64,000 bases of DNA from Allorhizobium pseudoryzae (GCF_011046245.1 NZ_CP049244.1:186001-250000); one strand, 5' to 3'. Positions 36,885 to 45,785 are shown, numbered from the stretch's first letter. A program made the numbers and translations. The notes: generated by a model from the letters alone, not told the origin.

Positions 36885-36992
36885 TTACGAGGTCTCCCGG
36901 GCTTTTATCCCGCCGTGCACCCGACAGGATGTCTCCCTGCCGGTAGCCGCTCTCGGACCAGTCACGCGTGCCGCGCCGGAACCCTAGCTGCT
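36885..36992 (-). promoter_or_regulatory. guanidine-I riboswitch (ykkC class)
   Basis: Reading the minus strand, the three signature blocks of the ykkC/guanidine-I aptamer occur in order: CTAGGGTTCCG (36987-36977), ACTGGTCCGAGAG (36962-36950) and GGGATAAAAGCCCGGGAGA (36911-36893), with the variable P2 stem-loop between the last two. This RNA binds free guanidinium and turns on guanidine carboxylases, their deiminases and exporters or importers. Here it heads the operon running from the binding protein (36814) to allophanate hydrolase (26988). The match to the consensus is strong by eye. Confidence 0.93.
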
Positions 36993-37279
36993 AACTCTGC
37001 AAAAGGTGATGCAAGGCGTATGCCAGACGCAACGAGCGGAAAAACGGCGGCATCCAGCAGAGCGAACGTTAATCTGTTGCACACAATAGGCGCCAATCTG
37101 CCTATTTATTTTGCAAATCGGAGAGTGTCCGTTTACGCGGCTGAACCAGGGCGACTTGCGCCCTCGGGTCCGTGCATCAGCCTTCACTAAAACGTGAAAC
37201 GGGGCGCAGAACAAGCAATCGCTCTCCTGCGAAGCTGTGTTACAGTTTTCTAACGAAGACTGCTTGTGACGGGAATGCC

Positions 37280-38053
37280 ATGCTTGCCACACTTGCAATG
37301 CTCGCAGGATTTGCCACGGGATCGGTGATCGCAGCCCTGCCCGACAATCAGGTTGACGTCGAACTCGTGCTCGCCGTCGATACGTCCCGCTCCATGGATT
37401 ACGAGGAAGTGCGCATTCAGCGCGAAGGCTATGTGCAGGCCCTGCAACATGCCGATTTCCTCAATGCCGTTCGCGGCGGTTTGGTCGGCAAGATCGCCAT
37501 CACCTATTTCGAATGGGCGGGAGAGGTGGATCCCACCTCCGTGCTCGACTGGCAGATCATCGAAACGGCAGACGATGCCCGCGCCTTTGCCGAAAAACTC
37601 GCAGCACGGCCGATCATGACGCAGCGGCGCACCTCGATTTCCGCCGCCATTGCCTACGGCACCGAAACCATCGTCGCCAATCGCTTTGATGGCATGCGCC
37701 GGGTAATCGACGTATCCGGCGACGGGCCGAACAATATCGGCCAGCCGGTCGAGCCGGTACGGGATGCAGCGCTGTCGGCGGGTATCATCATCAATGGTCT
37801 TGCCCTGATGCTGCGCCCGTCGGGCACCACGACGGGGCTAGACCGTTATTATGGCGATTGCGTCATCGGCGGCCCCGGCAGCTTCGTGCTCCCCGTCCAC
37901 AACATTGAAGATTTCGCCACGGCCATTCGCCGCAAGCTGGTGCTGGAGGTGAGCGGGATCGAACCCGACGCCAAGGTGCGCCGTATTGCCGGCGCGCCGA
38001 AGGTGGATTGCATGATGGGCGAAATGCAGTGGCGGGAATTTCTCGACCGCTGA
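37280..38053 (+). CDS. DUF1194 (von Willebrand A-like) secreted protein
   Basis: 257 residues from the ATG at 37280. A short hydrophobic N-terminus ('LATLAMLAGFATGSVIAAL') acts as signal peptide or anchor. A vWA-like fold follows with an intact metal site 'DTSRSM' (D34-x-S36-x-S38), and 'VIDVSGDGPNN' supplies the further acidic residues. The DUF1194 family is common in rhizobia; its function is not established, with protein-protein binding in the periplasm likely. It is divergent from the guanidine operon and stands alone. Confidence 0.85.
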   Translation: MLATLAMLAGFATGSVIAALPDNQVDVELVLAVDTSRSMDYEEVRIQREGYVQALQHADFLNAVRGGLVGKIAITYFEWAGEVDPTSVLDWQIIETADDARAFAEKLAARPIMTQRRTSISAAIAYGTETIVANRFDGMRRVIDVSGDGPNNIGQPVEPVRDAALSAGIIINGLALMLRPSGTTTGLDRYYGDCVIGGPGSFVLPVHNIEDFATAIRRKLVLEVSGIEPDAKVRRIAGAPKVDCMMGEMQWREFLDR

Positions 38054-38058
38054 AGGCT

Positions 38059-38838
38059 CTACCGCAACAGGCCCTGTCCGCCATCGATATAGACGGGCGT
38101 TCCCGTGATATGCCGGGCGCGATCCGACGCCAGAAACAGCACCAGTTCCGCCACATCGGCTGCCTTGCCCGGCTTTCCATCACTGACCGGGATCTGCCCC
38201 TCAGGAAATTCGACCGGGATCTTCGTCTCCTCGACATGGCGGCGGTTGGTGTTGTCGCCGATCTGCGTTTCGATTTCTCCCGGGCAGACGGCATTCACCC
38301 GCACGTGGTGGCGCCCCAGTTCCAGCGCCAGTTGTTGCGTGATCGCCACCTGCGCCGCCTTGGTGGCGGAATAGGCGGTGGCGCCCGGTGAGGTGAAGGT
38401 GCGATTGCCGTTGATCGAAGATACGATGACGATCGCTCCGCCCTGCCTCTTCAGATACGGAACAGTCAAATGGAGCGTCAGATAGGTCCCGCGCAGATTG
38501 ACCGCGATCGTCTTGTCGAATTCCTCGGGCTTCAGATCATCGATCGGCGCCCAGACGCCGTTGATGCCGGCATTGGCGACGACCACATCAAGACGCCCGA
38601 ACTGTTCCAGCAACTGCTGCACGGCCCGGCGCATCGCGCTTTCGTCAGACACATCGGCGGTCAAGGCCACCGCCTCTCCGCCGGCGCTTCGGATCTCGTG
38701 CGCGGCCTCCTCGATTTCGTCAGCCGTGTGGCTGAGAAGCGCTACGCGCGCGCCTGCCTGTGCAAGGGCAACAGCGGCGGCCCGACCGATACCGGACCCT
38801 GCCCCGGTGACCAGCGCAACCTTGCCTTCGAACTCCAT
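38059..38838 (-). CDS. SDR family oxidoreductase
   Basis: 259 residues from the ATG at 38838. Classical SDR: 'TGAGSGIG' cofactor loop (about 11-18), 'ANAG', catalytic S in 'IVSSING', and 'YSATK' with Y and K. The C-terminus is 'PVYIDGGQGLLR'. The substrate is not predictable from sequence; a sugar or polyol is a reasonable guess. Only 5 bases separate its stop from that of the convergent DUF1194 gene. Confidence 0.82.
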   Translation of the reverse strand: MEFEGKVALVTGAGSGIGRAAAVALAQAGARVALLSHTADEIEEAAHEIRSAGGEAVALTADVSDESAMRRAVQQLLEQFGRLDVVVANAGINGVWAPIDDLKPEEFDKTIAVNLRGTYLTLHLTVPYLKRQGGAIVIVSSINGNRTFTSPGATAYSATKAAQVAITQQLALELGRHHVRVNAVCPGEIETQIGDNTNRRHVEETKIPVEFPEGQIPVSDGKPGKAADVAELVLFLASDRARHITGTPVYIDGGQGLLR

Positions 38839-39100
38839 CCTCGTCTCCCGTGTCTTCGAACTGCCCCCGACGAACGGGAAAGGCCGGTGAATGTTCCGAG
38901 CTCTCGGCCTCTTCGGCCCCAAAGGATACGCAGCCCCTCCTCATGGCAATGGGACGAGCTTGCGGAATCTTCGCTTGCGGGGGACAGTTCGAACACCAGC
39001 GATACGCCGCTCCTTCGACGACGAGATCAATCCCTCTCGACATCATGACGGACATAGGAGCCTGTTCCGGCTTTGGCAGATCCAACCCCTCTGGGCGGCA

Positions 39101-39601
39101 TCACGTCCAGGAAGTGGCATTGCGTGGCAAACGCCCTTCTGGATCGCTGACGGTCAGGCTGGGACCATCTTCGCCATTCCACTTCCACAGCGCCACGCAG
39201 GAGCCACCGCGCGACATGAAGGACGGATAAATCAGTCCGTGATAGTCCGCAGCCTGCAGCAAGGCCTGAAGGCGATGGGTCTCCGGCACCCGACCGGCCT
39301 CCATATCGGCGCGCCATGCGCAATCATGAATGGAAGCATCAGCACCGAAGCCCGCAAGAAACGCAGTGTCTGTCAGGTCTGCCAGATGTGCATTGGCCAG
39401 ATGCAGTTGCGCAATCAGGGCAGGATGCTGAACGAAACCCTGGTTGTATTCCGCCCAGGCTGTCGAAAGCTCGCGCGCGGCATAGATGGTAGGCAGACCA
39501 ACCGGGTTCCAACGCCCTCCGAAGCGGGCAGCCCCCTCTCCCGACAACGGCCGGTGTGACCAGCGTGGGACATAGGCCCGCCAAAGTATCAGGTCAGGCA
39601 T
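39101..39601 (-). CDS. RES-domain toxin of a type II toxin-antitoxin pair
   Basis: 166 residues from the ATG at 39601. The RES family residues are present: R30 in 'GGRWNPVG', E51 in 'STAWAEY', and a serine in 'YPSFMSRGGS' (about 127). Characterised RES toxins degrade NAD+. The start lies inside the antitoxin gene (8-nt overlap), so translation is coupled and the antitoxin is made first. Confidence 0.85.
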   Translation of the reverse strand: MPDLILWRAYVPRWSHRPLSGEGAARFGGRWNPVGLPTIYAARELSTAWAEYNQGFVQHPALIAQLHLANAHLADLTDTAFLAGFGADASIHDCAWRADMEAGRVPETHRLQALLQAADYHGLIYPSFMSRGGSCVALWKWNGEDGPSLTVSDPEGRLPRNATSWT

Positions 39602-39965
39602 AAACGCCCGACCGGACAGCTTCCAGATACGACAGAACCTGATCTGACTTCCCCTCGCCCACCAGATCATACGCGGTCTTGCCGGCCCAGCCGGGGATCG
39701 GCTGGTGCTTGAACCAGAGCGCGGCGCGTTGTTCATCTCCCGCCATGTCGGTGACCATGGCTAGAACGCGCACCAACGGACCTAGCGCCTGGTCCACCTT
39801 GCGCAGGCTTGCCGGTGCATTCAATGTATTGCGCGCAACGCCGATCAGCCGCGCAAGCTCCGTTTGTGTAAGACCAAGGAGCTCCGAAACACGGCGAGGC
39901 GACAGATGTGCCGTCTGCGGCTCACGGAAAGCCATCACGCTCATATCCAAGCCGGTCGATCCCAT
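39594..39965 (-). CDS. Xre/MbcA/ParS-type antitoxin (DUF2384)
   Basis: About 123 residues from the ATG at 39965; in-frame ATGs at 39983 and 39944 are alternatives. A helix-turn-helix ('VSELLGLTQTELARLIGVARNTL') is followed by a DUF2384 toxin-binding tail ('ALWFKHQPIPGWAGKTAYDLV'), the standard partner of RES toxins. It binds and neutralises the 39101 product and should repress its own promoter. The AT-rich stretch at about 39975-40020 with two CAATAT boxes is the likely operator. Confidence 0.85.
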   Translation of the reverse strand: MGSTGLDMSVMAFREPQTAHLSPRRVSELLGLTQTELARLIGVARNTLNAPASLRKVDQALGPLVRVLAMVTDMAGDEQRAALWFKHQPIPGWAGKTAYDLVGEGKSDQVLSYLEAVRSGVYA

Positions 39966-40080
39966 AGACCATATCCTGCGCAATATTTGACTTTATCTCG
40001 CTCAATATAAGCGCAAATTCCGTCAAAACAAAGCGGACGCAGCGCTGTTTCAAAGCGCCGCGTCCTGCTCATTGTCTTTG

Positions 40081-40293
40081 TCAATGCGCCGGATGCGATC
40101 CGCCGCCCTTGCGGGAGGGATCATGATCGTGATGCCGGTCCTGTTCTCCGCCACCACCGGAGACCTGCGATCGGCTTCGGCTATCGGAGTTTGCCTCGCC
40201 TTTGCGCAGATCAAGCGGCGCCTTGGCATTCTGATCGGACGAACCGGGACCTCCCTGCCGGATGCTGGCGGGCGTCTTCTGCGATGTCGACAT
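40081..40293 (-). CDS. small hydrophilic protein, conserved in rhizobia, unknown function
   Basis: 70 residues, supported by a near-perfect ribosome site 'AAGGAGGAG' before the ATG at 40293. It is rich in S, G, K, D and H, has no hydrophobic core and is probably disordered. It lies 10 bp downstream of another small hydrophilic gene, so the two form a mini-operon. No function is recognised; stress-protective or nucleic-acid-associated roles are only guesses. Confidence 0.6.
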   Translation of the reverse strand: MSTSQKTPASIRQGGPGSSDQNAKAPLDLRKGEANSDSRSRSQVSGGGGEQDRHHDHDPSRKGGGSHPAH

Positions 40294-40303
40294 CAGCTCC
40301 TCC

Positions 40304-40489
40304 TTATCGGTCCTGCTGGTAACCTTGGTTGGTCGTATTCACGTGGATATTGCCCTGGCGGCCCTGCTGGCTGAAGTTCTTCTCGGAGGGATCGACCGCA
40401 CGCCCCTTTTCGAGAGGTGTATCGCCTTTCTCGCCGGTGCCCTTGTGGCTCAGATTGTCGTCGGGAACGGGTGGAAGTCGGCTGTTCAT
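40304..40489 (-). CDS. small hydrophilic protein, unknown function
   Basis: 61 residues from the ATG at 40489, with 'GGGAGG' 6 bases upstream. Polar sequence ending 'NTTNQGYQQDR', a tail I recognise from small rhizobial hypothetical proteins. No domain and no membrane segment. First gene of a two-gene unit with the 40081 product. Confidence 0.6.
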   Translation of the reverse strand: MNSRLPPVPDDNLSHKGTGEKGDTPLEKGRAVDPSEKNFSQQGRQGNIHVNTTNQGYQQDR

Positions 40490-40602
40490 CACAAGCCTCC
40501 CTTCAATCTCGGTTGAACACAGGATTCCAACCGCAAACGGGGGGTGATGTTCCCCGCCGGCACCCTATGTCCTCGAAGAGAATGCGAAATCCAGGAGGAT
40601 CG

Positions 40603-42276
40603 ATGACCGAGCACGCCCGCCTCAATCCCGCCGTTACCATCACCCGCCAATGGTGGCATTCCTCCACGGTCTACCAGATCTATCCCCGCAGCTTTGCCGA
40701 CAGCAATGGCGACGGGATCGGCGATATTCCCGGCATCATCTCCAAGCTCGACTACCTCGAAAAGCTCGGCATCGACCTGATCTGGCTATCGCCGATCTAC
40801 GCCTCGCCGATGGATGATAACGGCTACGACATTTCCAACTACCAGGATATCGCCCCCGAATTCGGCACGCTCGACGATTTCTGGGAATTGCTTGCCAAGG
40901 CCAAGGAGCGCGGGATCGGTATCGTGCTCGATCTCGTCGTCAACCACACGTCTGACGAACACGACTGGTTTCTCCAGGCAAGAAAGGGTCGCAACAACCA
41001 GTTTCGAGACTTCTACATCTGGCGTGATCCGGGTCCGGACGGTGGCCCGCCGAACGACCTGCAATCCATTTTCGGGGGATCGGCCTGGGAACTCGATCCG
41101 TCGAGCGGGCAATACTACCTGCATCTCTTTTCGAGGCGCCAGCCGGACCTGAACTGGGAGAATGAAGGCGTCCGCCGCGCCGTCTACGACATGATGAACT
41201 GGTGGCTGGACCGCGGCATTGCCGGCTTTCGCATGGACGTGATCGACCTCATCGGCAAGCAACCGGACAAGCAGATCACCGCCGACGGGCCGCACCTGCA
41301 CGACTACATCCAGGAAATGCACCGGGAAACGCTTCGCCATCGCGACGCGCTGACGGTCGGCGAGACGTGGAGTGTCACCCCGGATTCCGCGCTTCTCTAT
41401 TCCGGTCGCGAGCGCCACGAACTGTCGATGGTCTTCCAGTTCGAACACGTGACGCAGCGCTGGGACGAGGTGTTTGGCAAATGGCGCTCGAAACCCTTCG
41501 ATCTCGTGGCGCTGAAGGCCGTCTTCTCCAAGTGGCAGCAGGCGCTCGCCGAGGATGGGTGGAACTCGCTGTTCTGGGGCAATCACGACCTGCCCCGCGC
41601 CGTGTCCCGTTACGGCGAAGACGGGGAATTCCGCGTCCCCTCGGCCAAGACGCTGGCCACCGTGCTGCACATGATGCGGGGCACTCCCTATGTGTATCAG
41701 GGTGAGGAAATCGGCATGACGAATGCGTCCTTCACGTCGATTGAGCAGTACAAGGACATCGAGACGCTCAACATGCACCGCCTGCACCTCGCGGCGGGCC
41801 TTTCCCCGCAGGACTTTATTGCCGGCGCCCATATGAACAGCCGCGACAATGCCCGCACGCCCATGCCATGGACCGATGCGCCGCATGGCGGTTTTACCAC
41901 CGGCACGCCGTGGATCGAGGCAAACGGCAATGTGGGCAGCATCAATGCCGCGGCAGCCGTGGACGACGATCAGTCTGTCTTCCATCACTACCGGAAACTT
42001 ATCACGCTGAGAAAGACCCATGACGTCATCGTCTACGGCCGTTACCAATCCTATCTGGACCAGCATCCGGAGGTCTTTCTCTACACCCGCACGCTGGGCG
42101 GGGACCGTGTGACGGTGCTTGCGAACCTCTCCAAGGCTCCGGTCGTGGTGGAACTTCCCGGCGAGATAGTGACGGGAGGAGAAGCGCTGGTCTGGACGCA
42201 CCAGCCCATCAGTAGCCTAGAGCAGACCGTTTCGCTGCGTCCCTGGGAATCCTTCTGCATACTCACGCGGACCTGA
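40603..42276 (+). CDS. alpha-glucosidase, GH13 family
   Basis: 557 residues from the ATG at 40603, with an 'AGGAGG' site. GH13 barrel: 'VYQIYPRSFADSNGDGIGD' at the N-terminus, nucleophile D212 in 'GFRMDVID', acid E254 in 'TVGETW', third acidic residue D329 in 'WGNHDLPR'. The 'GDGIGDIPGI' loop and length match oligo-1,6-glucosidase/AglA-type enzymes that release glucose from alpha-linked disaccharides in the cytoplasm. There is no signal peptide. No sugar transporter is adjacent, although rhizobial aglA genes usually have one. Confidence 0.9.
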   Translation: MTEHARLNPAVTITRQWWHSSTVYQIYPRSFADSNGDGIGDIPGIISKLDYLEKLGIDLIWLSPIYASPMDDNGYDISNYQDIAPEFGTLDDFWELLAKAKERGIGIVLDLVVNHTSDEHDWFLQARKGRNNQFRDFYIWRDPGPDGGPPNDLQSIFGGSAWELDPSSGQYYLHLFSRRQPDLNWENEGVRRAVYDMMNWWLDRGIAGFRMDVIDLIGKQPDKQITADGPHLHDYIQEMHRETLRHRDALTVGETWSVTPDSALLYSGRERHELSMVFQFEHVTQRWDEVFGKWRSKPFDLVALKAVFSKWQQALAEDGWNSLFWGNHDLPRAVSRYGEDGEFRVPSAKTLATVLHMMRGTPYVYQGEEIGMTNASFTSIEQYKDIETLNMHRLHLAAGLSPQDFIAGAHMNSRDNARTPMPWTDAPHGGFTTGTPWIEANGNVGSINAAAAVDDDQSVFHHYRKLITLRKTHDVIVYGRYQSYLDQHPEVFLYTRTLGGDRVTVLANLSKAPVVVELPGEIVTGGEALVWTHQPISSLEQTVSLRPWESFCILTRT

Positions 42277-42299
42277 CGGCGGAGGCCCAGAGGATGTCA

Positions 42300-42375
42300 G
42301 CGTGTATTGTATGCAATGGATGTTCCGATGCATAATTTTTAAACAAGAAAATGCAAATGCATAATTAGAAGGCTT
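42300..42375 (+). promoter_or_regulatory. AT-rich repeat region upstream of the BMP-importer operon, candidate GntR operator
   Basis: A near-palindrome ATTGTATGCAAT (42306-42317) of the kind bound by FCD-type GntR regulators is followed by two direct copies of ATGCATAATT (42329-42338 and 42357-42366, 28 bp apart). This is the most AT-rich stretch nearby and probably contains the operon promoter. The GntR gene at 51025 in the same cluster is the likely binder. Confidence 0.4.
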
Positions 42376-42512
42376 ATCGAGATCCTATACTCACGCTCTG
42401 GCCCCGGAAAACCTGCTGCTGCGCAGCGCTTTCTGGGAAAATGGGCGTGGCACGCCCTTTGCATTCTCTTCTGGCAAAGACCCATGAGGGGTCGAGAAAG
42501 AGGGGAGTGCCA

Positions 42513-43619
42513 ATGTCCAAATTCGATCTGTCCCGCCGCTCGCTGCTGAAAGCCGGCCTTGCCGGCGTCGCTGCCAGCGCCCTGCCATACCATATCGCCC
42601 GCGCTCAAGGCGCCGTCACCGTCGGCATCGTCTATGTCGGCCCGCGCGACGATTTCGGCTGGAACCAGGCCCATGCGGTTGCCGCCAAGGCGCTGAAGGA
42701 AGTGTCCGGCGTCACTGTGATTGAAGAAGAGAACGTGCCGGAAACGGATGCCGTCGCCAAGTCGATGGAGTCCATGATCAACCTCGACGGCGCCAATCTC
42801 ATCCTTGCCACCTCCTTCGGTTACTACAATCCCTTCGTCGTCGACATGGCGAAGAAGTATCCCAAGGTCGAATTCCGTCATGCGGCGCCGCTCTGGAGCA
42901 AGGACAAGGACCCAGCGAATGCCGGCTCCTATTTCCCGTATCTCAACCAGGCGCATTACGTGAACGGTGTCGCCGCCGGCCTCTCCTCCGCCTCCGGCAA
43001 GATCGGATTTGTGGCCGCAAAGCCCATTCCGTCCGTGCTCTCCAACATCAACTCCGTGTTGCTCGGCGCCCGTTCGGTGAAGCCGGATGCAACGGTGCGC
43101 GTCATCTTCACCGGCGACTGGTCGCTGCCGGTGCGCGAAGCCGAAGCCACCAACGCGCTGGTTGATGCCGGCTGCGATGTCATCACCTGCCATGTCGATA
43201 GCCCGAAGGTCGTCATCGAGACGGCGGAAGCCCGTGGCGTCAAAAGTCTTGGCCACAACGCCTCCCAGGCGCCGCTTGCGCCGAAGGGCTTCATTACCGG
43301 CGCGGAATACAAGTGGGAGACGATCTACAAGTCGTTTGCCGCCGATATTGCCGGCGCCAAGACGCTGCCGAACTTCCTCGTCGGCGGCTTCGACAAGGAC
43401 ATGCTGCGGTCAACCCCTTATGGCGCCGGTGCGACAGAGGAGGCCAAGAAGGCGGCGGATGCCGCACGCGCAGCGCTCGTCAAGGGCGAAGCCATCTACA
43501 AGGGCACGCTGAAGGACAACCAGGGCAAGGTCGTGGTCGACAAGACCTACGACAATTACGACCCCTATCTCGACGGCATGAACTGGCTGCTGGAGGGCGT
43601 GCAGGGCTCGATCACCTGA
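42513..43619 (+). CDS. BMP-family ABC importer substrate-binding protein
   Basis: 368 residues from the ATG at 42513 ('AGGGGAG' upstream). Twin-arginine signal peptide 'SRRSLLKAGLAG', cleavage near 'HIARAQ'. The mature part is a BMP/PnrA-type periplasmic protein ('VGIVYVGPRDDFGWNQAH'), a family that binds nucleosides, purines and similar heterocycles. First gene of the cluster; with the two permeases and the ATPase at 47587 it makes a full importer. Cluster enzymes suggest a ring such as cyanuric acid or barbiturate as cargo. Confidence 0.9.
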   Translation: MSKFDLSRRSLLKAGLAGVAASALPYHIARAQGAVTVGIVYVGPRDDFGWNQAHAVAAKALKEVSGVTVIEEENVPETDAVAKSMESMINLDGANLILATSFGYYNPFVVDMAKKYPKVEFRHAAPLWSKDKDPANAGSYFPYLNQAHYVNGVAAGLSSASGKIGFVAAKPIPSVLSNINSVLLGARSVKPDATVRVIFTGDWSLPVREAEATNALVDAGCDVITCHVDSPKVVIETAEARGVKSLGHNASQAPLAPKGFITGAEYKWETIYKSFAADIAGAKTLPNFLVGGFDKDMLRSTPYGAGATEEAKKAADAARAALVKGEAIYKGTLKDNQGKVVVDKTYDNYDPYLDGMNWLLEGVQGSIT

Positions 43620-43629
43620 TCCTTGAGAA

Positions 43630-43664
43630 CCGGACGCGACCGCCGCACAGGGCAGCGCGTCCGG
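43630..43664 (+). other. stem-loop between binding-protein and permease genes
   Basis: CCGGACGCG and CGCGTCCGG form a perfect 9-bp stem over a 17-nt loop, 11 bases after the binding-protein stop. No T-tract follows. It probably stabilises or partly terminates the transcript so the binding protein is made in excess. Confidence 0.45.
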
Positions 43665-43731
43665 CCCCGAAATGTCGAACGGCGGTGCGATCGCGGACCG
43701 TCGATGGGACAACGGATGGTAGGAAACGGTC

Positions 43732-44847
43732 ATGACCCTCAGCATTGATGCAGCGCCCGGCCGCCAGGCCCGCTGGAGCCCTTCGGTCGGCACACTGAAA
43801 TTCGCCGAATCCATCTTCATACCGGTTGCGGCCCTGCTGGTGTCGGCGGCGCTGTTTTCCGTGTTCCTGCTGTTTCTCGGCAAATCGCCGCTGATGTTCT
43901 TTCAGCTGCTCTGGGTGGGCGGCTTCGGCTCCGGCTTCTCGCTGCAGAATACATTACAGCGCGCAGCTCCCCTTATCCTGACGGGACTTGCCTTTGCGGT
44001 TCCTGCACGCATCGGGCTGACCATGATCGGTGGCGAAGGAGCGCTGGTACTGGGCGGACTGTCGGCCGCGGCGATGGCCATTCCCCTCGTCACGGCCGGC
44101 GTACCGGCGTTCCTCACGCTGCCCATCATGGCGGTCACGGCCATGCTGGCCGGCGGGCTCTGGATCGGCTTTGCCGGCTGGCTGCGTTACTATCGCGGCG
44201 TCAACGAGACGATCTCGTCGCTGCTTCTCTCCTATATCGCGATTGCCACCATGAACTTCTTCGTGGAAGGCCCGCTGCGCGATCCGGCGTCTGCCAACAA
44301 ACCCTCCACCATGCCGATCGGCGATGCCTACCGGATCGGCAACATTCCCGGCACAGACGTGCATTGGGGCCTCGCAGCCGGCCTGGTGCTGGCAATCGGC
44401 CTGCATATCCTGATGACCCGAACCACGTTCGGCTTCGCCGCCCGCGTCACCGGCGGCAATGCACGGGCAGCGCTGGCACAAGGGCTTCCCGTCGGCCGGC
44501 TCATCGTCGCCTGTACGATGATTGCCGGCGCCTGCGCCGGGCTCGCCGGCTTCTACGAGGTCGCCGCCGTGCACGGTCAGGCGAATGCCTCGCTAGTGGC
44601 TGGCTACGGCTTCACGGGCATCCTGGTCGCGTTTCTCGCCCGCCAGGTGCCGCTCGCCGTTCTTCCCGTTGCCGTGCTCTTTGGCGCGCTCAGCGCTGCC
44701 GGCGGCATCATCCAGCGGCGCATGGGCATGCCGGATGCGACCGTCCTGGTATTGCAAGGCCTGATCTTCGTCGTGCTGTTGACCAGCGAAACCTTTTACG
44801 GCCGCATCCCATTCCTGCAGCCGAAACGCGCGGAGGACCGCACATGA
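43732..44847 (+). CDS. ABC importer permease 1 (BMP/nucleoside type)
   Basis: 371 residues with a charged N-terminal segment of about 30 residues and then about ten membrane spans. The 'LTGLAFAVPARIGLTMIGGEGALVLGG' helix-loop and the 'RGVNETISSLLLSYIA' segment mark the YufP/BmpB-type permeases of nucleoside-like importers. It pairs with the following permease, whose start overlaps its stop (ATGA). Confidence 0.9.
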   Translation: MTLSIDAAPGRQARWSPSVGTLKFAESIFIPVAALLVSAALFSVFLLFLGKSPLMFFQLLWVGGFGSGFSLQNTLQRAAPLILTGLAFAVPARIGLTMIGGEGALVLGGLSAAAMAIPLVTAGVPAFLTLPIMAVTAMLAGGLWIGFAGWLRYYRGVNETISSLLLSYIAIATMNFFVEGPLRDPASANKPSTMPIGDAYRIGNIPGTDVHWGLAAGLVLAIGLHILMTRTTFGFAARVTGGNARAALAQGLPVGRLIVACTMIAGACAGLAGFYEVAAVHGQANASLVAGYGFTGILVAFLARQVPLAVLPVAVLFGALSAAGGIIQRRMGMPDATVLVLQGLIFVVLLTSETFYGRIPFLQPKRAEDRT

Positions 44848-45776
44848 ACGAGACCCTGCAGGACAGCGCGCTCATCACCGCTTTGATCGCCATGCTGGGC
44901 GGCGCGATCCGCGTCTCCACGCCCTTCATGTTCGTGGCACTGGGCGAATGCCTGACCGAGAAATCGGGTCGCATCAATCTCGGCCTCGAAGGCAGCCTCG
45001 TGCTCGGCGCCATGGTCGCCTATGCCGGCTCCTTCCTCACCGGCAACCCGTGGATCGGTGTCCTCTTCGCCGGCTGTGCAGGCCTCGTGCTCGGTGCCCT
45101 GCACGGCTTCATCTGCAAGCTGCCGAAGGTCAACGACATCGCCATCGGCATCGCCTTCATGAGCTTCGGCACCGGCCTCGCCTTCTTCTTCGGCAAGCCC
45201 TACATCCAGCCGCAGGCGCCGCGCCTGGAGGCGATTCATCTGGGTGACTGGACCGGCGATCCGCGTCTCGCCCAGGCGCTCGAAGTCAACCCGCTGTTCT
45301 TCGTCGGCGTTGCGCTCGCGATCTTTCTGTGGTGGGCCTTCCGCAACACGCGCTGGGGCCTCATCGTGCGCATGACCGGCGATAGCGCGCCGGCAGCCAA
45401 GGCCATGGGCGTCTCTGTCGACCTGGTGCGTTTCATCGCCACCGCCATCGGCGGCTTCATGGCCGGCATCGGCGGCGCCTTCCTGTCGCTCTATTATCCC
45501 GGCTCCTGGAACCAGGGCCTCTCCTCCGGCCAGGGGCTGATGGCGGTGGCGCTCGTCATCTTCGCCCGCTGGGGACCCTTGCGCTGCATTCTCGCCGCCC
45601 TGCTTTTCGGTGCGGCTGGCGCGCTCGGCCCCTCTCTGCAGTCAGTCGGGATTTCCCAGGGCTACTACTTCTTCAATGCCGCCCCCTACATCCTGACGCT
45701 GCTGATCATGATCGCCTCGGCGCGGTCGAAGGTCGCAGCGCGCGAGGCACCGGGCGAGCTTTCCATTACCAAGTGA
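44844..45776 (+). CDS. ABC importer permease 2 (BMP/nucleoside type)
   Basis: 310 residues from the ATG at 44844, overlapping the previous stop by 4 bases. About eight membrane spans; 'ALGECLTEKSGRINLGLEGSLVLGA' is the YufQ-type signature. It forms a heterodimeric channel with the 43732 product. It is followed 9 bp later by the cysteine hydrolase gene. Confidence 0.9.
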   Translation: MNETLQDSALITALIAMLGGAIRVSTPFMFVALGECLTEKSGRINLGLEGSLVLGAMVAYAGSFLTGNPWIGVLFAGCAGLVLGALHGFICKLPKVNDIAIGIAFMSFGTGLAFFFGKPYIQPQAPRLEAIHLGDWTGDPRLAQALEVNPLFFVGVALAIFLWWAFRNTRWGLIVRMTGDSAPAAKAMGVSVDLVRFIATAIGGFMAGIGGAFLSLYYPGSWNQGLSSGQGLMAVALVIFARWGPLRCILAALLFGAAGALGPSLQSVGISQGYYFFNAAPYILTLLIMIASARSKVAAREAPGELSITK

Positions 45777-45785
45777 GGTCAGACC

